From contig JAFMEA010000003.1 in the NCBI GenBank assembly GCA_017856985.1, positions 1 to 64,000 on the forward strand: a stretch of DNA of 64,000 nt, read 5' to 3'. Source of the stretch: Planktomarina sp. (GTDB lineage Bacteria > Pseudomonadota > Alphaproteobacteria > Rhodobacterales > Rhodobacteraceae). The position numbers and the translations under genes are program-made. Positions 58,932 through 64,000 of this stretch are shown in pieces. Positions within the stretch are counted from its first letter, which is position 1. Each line of letters starts with the position of its first letter. The notes under the pieces were generated by a model that worked only from the letters and a program-made list of their open reading frames with translations, made no database searches and was not told the DNA's origin.

Positions 58932-58995
58932 ATTGCTGGGTAACGCAAAACTTTACCTTCAAAAGATGGAACTGTTGCAATAAGTGAAGTCAAGA

Positions 58996-60993
58996 TCACT
59001 CAAACTCCATAATTACTTCGTCTACAGCTAAGCTATCACCAGGTTGTACTTTAATCTCTTTTACAACAGACTTCTTTTCAGCTCGAAGAATATTTTCCAT
59101 TTTCATCGCCTCAACTGTACACAAGGCCTGCCCTTCGTGAACCTCATCACCAACATTAACATCTACTTTAACAATCAGACCCGGCATTGGGCAGAGAAGA
59201 AGTTTAGTAGTATCCTCTGTCTTTTGTTCCAACATAAGCTTCGCTAATTCTGCTTGGCGTGGGCTGCGCACATTTACCACCATATCCGCCCCACGGAACC
59301 GGACCCTGAATCCGCTTGTGCGTTTTTCAACCTTTAGTGCAATATCTTGCTCATCAACGTTCATCAAAGCCATAGATTGGCCAGGTGTCCAATCACTGGA
59401 CACCCGATGACTTCCATTTTGAAAATGAACAGTCGAACCATTCGGATCAGCAGAAATTGTCACTGGAAATTCATTCCCTTGAAGGCTAACTATCCAATCA
59501 TCACGAACACGCCGGGCATGATTGTCCATGCGACCAGAAACGCGCGTGCGTCGGATTTCACCTAATCGATACATTGCGGCGGCACAGGCAGCCACAATTT
59601 TTAATGTTTTATCCGGTAGCTCAACTCCATGAAATCCTTCGGGATACTCTTCCTCAATAAAGGCTGTCGTTATGTCACCCGAACAGAATTTTGGGTGGTC
59701 CATCACAGCAGATAAAAACGGAATATTATGTCCAATTCCTTCAATTTCAAATGCATCTAATGCGTGGCGCATATGTACAATAGCAGCGTCACGTGTTGGC
59801 GCCCAAGTGCACAGTTTTGCAATCATGGGATCATAGTACATACTTATTTCGCCACCTTCGTAGACCCCAGTATCATTGCGAACTACCACCGTTTTACTGC
59901 GGCTCTCAGTTGGTGGCCGATACTTTCTGAGCCGACCAATAGAGGGTAAAAAACTGCGGTACGGATCTTCCGCATAGAGGCGGCTTTCAATCGCCCAGCC
60001 ATTAATCACAACATCTCTTTGCGATATAGTTAACGCCTCACCGTTAGCTACAAGGATCATTTGTTCAACCAGATCAATCCCTGTGATCAGCTCAGTCACC
60101 GGATGCTCCACCTGCAATCGGGTATTCATCTCCAAAAAATAAAAGTTCTGATCACTATCAACAATAAATTCGACAGTTCCTGCACTCGTGTAGCCGACTG
60201 CTTGTGCCAACGCGCATGATTGTTCACCCATCAACTCACGGACTTTGGGAGTCAGAAACGAGCTAGGCGCCTCCTCAATAACTTTTTGATTTCGCCTTTG
60301 AATAGAACATTCTCGCTCGTTAAGGTAGATACAATTCCCATGGCGATCAGCCAAAACTTGGATTTCAATATGACGAGGTTGGGTAATAAATTTCTCAATA
60401 AAAATGCGATCATCACCAAAGCTTTTTGCCGCCTCATTCGTTGAGGATTGAAACCCTTCACGTGCCTCCGTATCATTCCAAGCAATACGCATACCCTTAC
60501 CACCACCACCGGCACTGGCTTTGATCATAACTGGGTATCCAACCTCATTGGCAATTTTAACAGCTTCATCTGCATCATTAATGATGCCCATGAAACCAGG
60601 AACAGTATTCACACCTGCATCCTGAGCCAGTTTTTTGGATGTTATTTTATCGCCCATGCTCTCTATTGCGCTAGCTGGCGGACCTATAAAAGTAACCTTT
60701 TCAACCTCTAGTGCTTCAGCAAAAACCTTATTCTCAGACAAGAATCCATAACCTGGATGCACGGCATCAGCCCCAGTTTGACGTACTGCATCCAACACTT
60801 TTTCAATTACAATATAAGATTCATTAGCTGGAGACGGACCAATGTGAACTGCTTCATCGGCCATTTTTACATGCAATGACTGGACATCAGCATCAGAATA
60901 AATGGCAACAGTCTTAATACCCATGGCTTGGGCAGATTTTATAACTCGGCAGGCAATCTCACCACGGTTAGCTATTAGAATTTTTTTAAACAT
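58996..60993 (-). CDS. pccA: Propionyl-CoA carboxylase, biotin-carboxylase/biotin-carrier subunit
   Basis: A 665-residue alpha subunit. MFKKILIANRGEIACRVI is the biotin-carboxylase N domain; the ATP-grasp has MIKASAGGGGKGMRIAW; catalytic residues are in EMNTRLQVEHPVTE; the BT linker precedes a carrier domain with biotinylation Lys631 in EAMKMEN. The ATG was chosen with GAAGGG upstream; an earlier in-frame start adds 47 residues that cross a terminator. With PccB it carboxylates propionyl-CoA. Confidence 0.96.
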   Translation of the reverse strand: MFKKILIANRGEIACRVIKSAQAMGIKTVAIYSDADVQSLHVKMADEAVHIGPSPANESYIVIEKVLDAVRQTGADAVHPGYGFLSENKVFAEALEVEKVTFIGPPASAIESMGDKITSKKLAQDAGVNTVPGFMGIINDADEAVKIANEVGYPVMIKASAGGGGKGMRIAWNDTEAREGFQSSTNEAAKSFGDDRIFIEKFITQPRHIEIQVLADRHGNCIYLNERECSIQRRNQKVIEEAPSSFLTPKVRELMGEQSCALAQAVGYTSAGTVEFIVDSDQNFYFLEMNTRLQVEHPVTELITGIDLVEQMILVANGEALTISQRDVVINGWAIESRLYAEDPYRSFLPSIGRLRKYRPPTESRSKTVVVRNDTGVYEGGEISMYYDPMIAKLCTWAPTRDAAIVHMRHALDAFEIEGIGHNIPFLSAVMDHPKFCSGDITTAFIEEEYPEGFHGVELPDKTLKIVAACAAAMYRLGEIRRTRVSGRMDNHARRVRDDWIVSLQGNEFPVTISADPNGSTVHFQNGSHRVSSDWTPGQSMALMNVDEQDIALKVEKRTSGFRVRFRGADMVVNVRSPRQAELAKLMLEQKTEDTTKLLLCPMPGLIVKVDVNVGDEVHEGQALCTVEAMKMENILRAEKKSVVKEIKVQPGDSLAVDEVIMEFE

Positions 60994-61042
60994 TAAGAAA
61001 CCCTTCTCGGCACATCGTAAGTTATGACACGATATTACTAGG

Positions 61043-61077
61043 AAAAAAACCGGTTCCAGCAGATGCCAAAACCGGTT
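61043..61077 (-). terminator. Rho-independent terminator before pccA
   Basis: On the minus strand, AACCGGTT repeats twice with 14 nt between; the two copies are mutually complementary and are followed by a run of T. It lies after the 41-codon ORF and before the pccA start, so the pccB-side transcript should end here and pccA would need its own promoter within about 50 bp, or readthrough. Confidence 0.75.
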
Positions 61078-61111
61078 GAGGAAAGAAGGAACATATGCAT
61101 CTTCGAAAAGG

Positions 61112-61237
61112 TCACTTTCGAAACTGCTTAGCACTAATATGGTCCGTAAATTCAGGCACGGCTAGTGCACTCCCTACATAGCCGGTCAAGTCGGCGTAAA
61201 TCTGCGCAATTATGTTGTGTCGGCTAAGCGAATTCAT
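61112..61237 (-). CDS. Small 41-residue ORF coupled to the upstream unknown gene
   Basis: An ATG in an ATGA overlap with the stop of the 119-residue gene opens a 41-codon frame beginning MNSLSRHNIIAQIYADLTGY and ending HISAKQFRK before TGA. The product is soluble-looking, with a mid-section GSALAVPEFTDH and no membrane segment or recognised family. A terminator starts about 35 bp after its stop, so the three genes pccB, the unknown and this ORF appear to form one transcript. It is not a certain gene: the support is the overlap, the neat placement before the terminator and the plausible composition. Confidence 0.5.
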   Translation of the reverse strand: MNSLSRHNIIAQIYADLTGYVGSALAVPEFTDHISAKQFRK

Positions 61238-61593
61238 GCCGACCAGCCTGCCATAAATATTTGAGGGAACGCAGATTCCGCCTTCGACAGGTCTACTCTT
61301 AATTTAGCTTCATAAGATTCAGGATTGAAATCATCTTCAGCCGGAATTACCTCACGTTCAAAAAGCCAGGACAACCGCCCCGTGTCTAAATTGCCACGCT
61401 CAAAAGCACTATCCCCAAAATAGTCAATCAAAGCATGCAAAAATGCCTCGTCAGCTCTTCGGTCAGGTGGTCGTCTATCTGCGTGACGCTCTCGACGAAT
61501 AATTTTTGATGGCCCTTTTTTACTTGCGCGTCGGATAGTAAATTGAAAATCTGTTCCCGTTAGCCGGCCAGGAAACCCACGATACTTTTCCAT
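61234..61593 (-). CDS. Unrecognised 119-residue protein between pccB and pccA
   Basis: I do not recognise the family. The N-terminal third is strongly basic (RRASKKGPSKIIRRER, RRPPDRRADE), the rest is acidic and helical, with FLHALIDYFGDSAFERGN and LSWLFEREVIPAEDDFNPE. No signal peptide or membrane segment. It lies 84 bp after pccB in the same direction and its stop overlaps the 41-codon ORF. Placement suggests a link to the carboxylase; function unknown. Confidence 0.75.
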   Translation of the reverse strand: MEKYRGFPGRLTGTDFQFTIRRASKKGPSKIIRRERHADRRPPDRRADEAFLHALIDYFGDSAFERGNLDTGRLSWLFEREVIPAEDDFNPESYEAKLRVDLSKAESAFPQIFMAGWSA

Positions 61594-61677
61594 TACAAAA
61601 ACTTTTTAAGAGCAAGAAAGAAATTATACTTTTCCACTATATCCAAGGTGGCCAAACAATTAATATCAATTAATTTT

Positions 61678-63210
61678 TTACAAAGGTATATTATCATGCT
61701 TCTTCCATGGATTTTTTAGAGATTTTCCTCGAAGACTGGCGAAGGCCCTGCAAACCCTACGGCGGGTTGAACCAGGCATTATAACTTCATCAATAAAGCC
61801 CTTTTCAGCAGCTATAAACGGGTTAGCAAATCGCTTTTCATAATCAGCTGTATGTTGGGCAATTTTTTCAGGATTATTAAGATCTGCCCTATGAATGATC
61901 TCTGTAGCTCCCTTAGCTCCCATTACAGCAATCTCAGCTGTCGGCCACGCGTAATTAAAATCCCCACGCAGGTGCTTAGAAGACATCACATCATAAGCCC
62001 CCCCATATGCCTTGCGGGTAATCACAGTCACTTTTGGGACCGTAGCTTCACCGTAGGCAAATAATAGCTTTGCTCCATGTTTGATAACTCCACCAAATTC
62101 TTGGCTGGTACCTGGTAAGAAACCAGGCACATCAACGAGCGTCAATATTGGAATTTCAAAAGCATCACAGAACCTCACAAAACGCGCCGCTTTTCTACTT
62201 GCGTCAATATCTAGGCACCCAGCCAACACAGTGGGCTGGTTAGCTACAACACCCACCGTTGAACCTTCCATACGGATAAAACCAGTCAGTATATTTTTTG
62301 CAAAATCTTCCTGAATTTCGTAGAAATCACTTTCATCAGCAATTTTTAAAATGAGCTCTTTCATATCGTACGGCTGATTTGGGTTCTCGGGAATGAGTGT
62401 GTCTAAACTTAATTCTACCCGGGAGGGATCATCAAAAAATGGTCGAACAGGTGGCTTCTGACGATTATTCAAAGGTAAAAAATCTATCAGGCGTCGCACT
62501 TCTGTGAGAGCGACAACGTCATTTTCAAAAGCCCCGTCGGCTACGGACGATTTCTTCGTATGCGTGGATGCACCACCCAATTCTTCTGCAGTGACAATTT
62601 CATTTGTAACTGTTTTAACAACGTCGGGCCCGGTGACAAACATATAGCTACTATCTTTAACCATAAAAATAAAATCAGTCATTGCAGGCGAGTATACTGC
62701 TCCACCTGCACAGGGCCCCATGATGACACTGATCTGTGGTACCACTCCTGATGCCATAACGTTGCGCTGGAATACTTCAGCATATCCCCCCAAAGACGCC
62801 ACACCTTCCTGGATCCGTGCACCTCCTGAGTCATTTAGCCCTATCACTGGGGCACCATTTTGCATTGCCATATCCATAATTTTACAGATTTTCTCAGCAT
62901 GGGTTTCAGATAGAGAGCCACCGAACACAGTAAAATCTTGGCTATAAACGTAGATCATTCTGCCGTTGATGGTGCCCCAACCTGTTACCACGCCATCGCC
63001 TGGGTATTGTTGTTCATCCATGCCGAAATCAACACATCGGTGAGCTTTAAACATATCAAATTCTTCAAAGCTGTCATCATCAAGGAGTAAATCAATACGT
63101 TCGCGTGCAGTGAGTTTTCCTTTGGCATGCTGAGCATCGATACGGCTCTGCCCGCCGCCCATTCGTGCAACGTTCCGACGCGCTTCCAGTTCAGTTAAAA
63201 TTTTATTCAT
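61678..63210 (-). CDS. pccB: Propionyl-CoA carboxylase, carboxyltransferase subunit
   Basis: A 510-residue beta subunit with two crotonase-like halves. [21 protein letters not shown] and [20 protein letters not shown] are in the first; [20 protein letters not shown] and [16 protein letters not shown] hold the oxyanion loops; [15 protein letters not shown] is in the second. Family assignment to propionyl-CoA rather than acetyl-CoA rests on overall pattern and the pccA/scpA neighbours. GAAAGAGGG precedes the ATG. Confidence 0.96.
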   Translation of the reverse strand: MNKILTELEARRNVARMGGGQSRIDAQHAKGKLTARERIDLLLDDDSFEEFDMFKAHRCVDFGMDEQQYPGDGVVTGWGTINGRMIYVYSQDFTVFGGSLSETHAEKICKIMDMAMQNGAPVIGLNDSGGARIQEGVASLGGYAEVFQRNVMASGVVPQISVIMGPCAGGAVYSPAMTDFIFMVKDSSYMFVTGPDVVKTVTNEIVTAEELGGASTHTKKSSVADGAFENDVVALTEVRRLIDFLPLNNRQKPPVRPFFDDPSRVELSLDTLIPENPNQPYDMKELILKIADESDFYEIQEDFAKNILTGFIRMEGSTVGVVANQPTVLAGCLDIDASRKAARFVRFCDAFEIPILTLVDVPGFLPGTSQEFGGVIKHGAKLLFAYGEATVPKVTVITRKAYGGAYDVMSSKHLRGDFNYAWPTAEIAVMGAKGATEIIHRADLNNPEKIAQHTADYEKRFANPFIAAEKGFIDEVIMPGSTRRRVCRAFASLRGKSLKNPWKKHDNIPL

Positions 63211-63352
63211 AACACGACCCTCTTTCTTTATTCATATCCCTGAAACGTTGCGAAGCGAAGACTAATTTAAAAATATTAATTTCCTAGCTATCGTATAGGT
63301 TTGCCACTTTGCGTCACTGGACAAGCCTCTAGAGCCTATGTAGCCATTTCTG

Positions 63353-64000
63353 ATGAACAATTTAGTTTTCTCAAAATTTCTCAATAACTCCACGCCACCC
63401 AGTATGTTCACATTGATTTGCTTAGCAGCAATTGGGGCTCTGGCACTGAACATGCACCTTCCATCGTTACCTGCAATCGCGGATACCTTTAACGTAAGCT
63501 ATTCAGTTACTACTCTCTCAATCACATTATTTCTTGCGATGAATGCCGTTTTCCAAATTTTTGTGGGACCATTATCAGACCGCTATGGCCGAAGGCCCGT
63601 TGTCTTAGGAGCATTATCCATATTTTGCTTAAGTTCAGTAGGCTGTATATTAGCGACAAACTTTGAATTTTTTCTCATTTGTAGGGTGTTGCAGGCGGTT
63701 GCAGTAACTGGACTTGTAATTTCACGCGCAACTGTCAGGGACTCCTATACCCAAGATCAAGCTGCATCTGTTCTAGGATATGTGACTATGGGCATGGCAA
63801 TTTTTCCCTTAATTGGCCCCGCTTTAGGTGGAATTTTAGAAGTTAAATTTAGCTGGATTGCCAGCTTTTGGGTGTTGCTCGTAGTGGGGATATTTATATT
63901 TATATTAACCTATTTCGATATGGGTGAGACAAACCGCCATAAAACAAATTCTATGGCAGAACAGTTTCGTTCCTATCCCGAACTATTAAAAGCTCGCCGC
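63353..64000 (+). CDS. Bcr/CflA-type MFS multidrug exporter (partial, cut by window end)
   Basis: The first 216 residues of a drug:H+ antiporter. ALNMHLPSLPAIADTF and LSDRYGRRPVVLGAL are the Bcr/CflA motif-A region, and GPALGGILEVKFSWIASFW is the segment-five motif typical of exporters. About six membrane segments are visible before the window stops. It diverges from pccB across about 140 bp. Confidence 0.9.
   Translation, partial: MNNLVFSKFLNNSTPPSMFTLICLAAIGALALNMHLPSLPAIADTFNVSYSVTTLSITLFLAMNAVFQIFVGPLSDRYGRRPVVLGALSIFCLSSVGCILATNFEFFLICRVLQAVAVTGLVISRATVRDSYTQDQAASVLGYVTMGMAIFPLIGPALGGILEVKFSWIASFWVLLVVGIFIFILTYFDMGETNRHKTNSMAEQFRSYPELLKARR

Overview
The window looks like chromosomal DNA of an AT-leaning marine alphaproteobacterium, most likely Rhodobacterales (Roseobacter group). 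The evidence is the gene content and order: hflK-hflC-DUF2065-Do protease, purA-DUF2842, TerB next to a PhnD-like protein, AI-2E permease-hda-ppk-ppx, a pccB/pccA/scpA propionate block, ThyX, SdhE, and a GTTC-N7-GTTC SOS operator of the alphaproteobacterial type. Genes are tightly packed with many 1-8 nt overlaps and few gaps near 300 bp. I see no rRNA, tRNA, CRISPR, insertion sequence or prophage. Genus cannot be decided from the sequence alone.

Layout. 0.1-5.1 kb: yciB, remains of an EamA transporter, ftsY, xseA, purD. 5.1-6.1 kb: a 2Fe-2S ferredoxin and a short OB-fold ORF equal to the C-terminus of DnaE2, sitting directly under an SOS box. 6.1-16.3 kb: Do-type protease, DUF2065, hflC, hflK, gor, rpiA, sdaA, thiN, DUF2842, purA. 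16.5-19.9 kb: secG, pyrG, TerB, PhnD-like protein. 19.9-29.4 kb: one long operon-like run with a polar amino-acid-type ABC transporter, two glutamine-synthetase-like ligases, a class I amidotransferase, an FAD oxidase and a class III aminotransferase. This resembles a gamma-glutamylation route for amine or polyamine breakdown. 29.5-34.7 kb: rsgA, three alpha/beta hydrolases and a GPH-type symporter.

34.8-44.5 kb: thrS, a cold-shock gene, thyX, glyoxalase I, sdhE overlapping an XRE regulator gene, an aspartate aminotransferase, a MATE exporter and parE. 44.5-55.6 kb: an Ldh-family oxidoreductase, lolD-lolC, proS, AI-2E permease, hda, ppk, ppx and a TerB/DnaJ protein. 55.6-63.2 kb: a VOC protein, methylmalonyl-CoA mutase, a DUF4174 protein, pccA, a previously unlisted 41-codon ORF coupled to a 119-residue unknown, and pccB. 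This block would carry propionyl-CoA to succinyl-CoA; the epimerase is not here. The window ends inside a Bcr/CflA-type exporter.

The parts most worth following up are the SOS-controlled OB-fold ORF (an apparent leftover of the imuA-imuB-dnaE2 cassette), the amine catabolic operon with an unknown substrate, the tiny coupled ORF between pccB and pccA, the EamA pseudogene with a readable 4-nt deletion, and a chain of two mini-ORFs running into pyrG.
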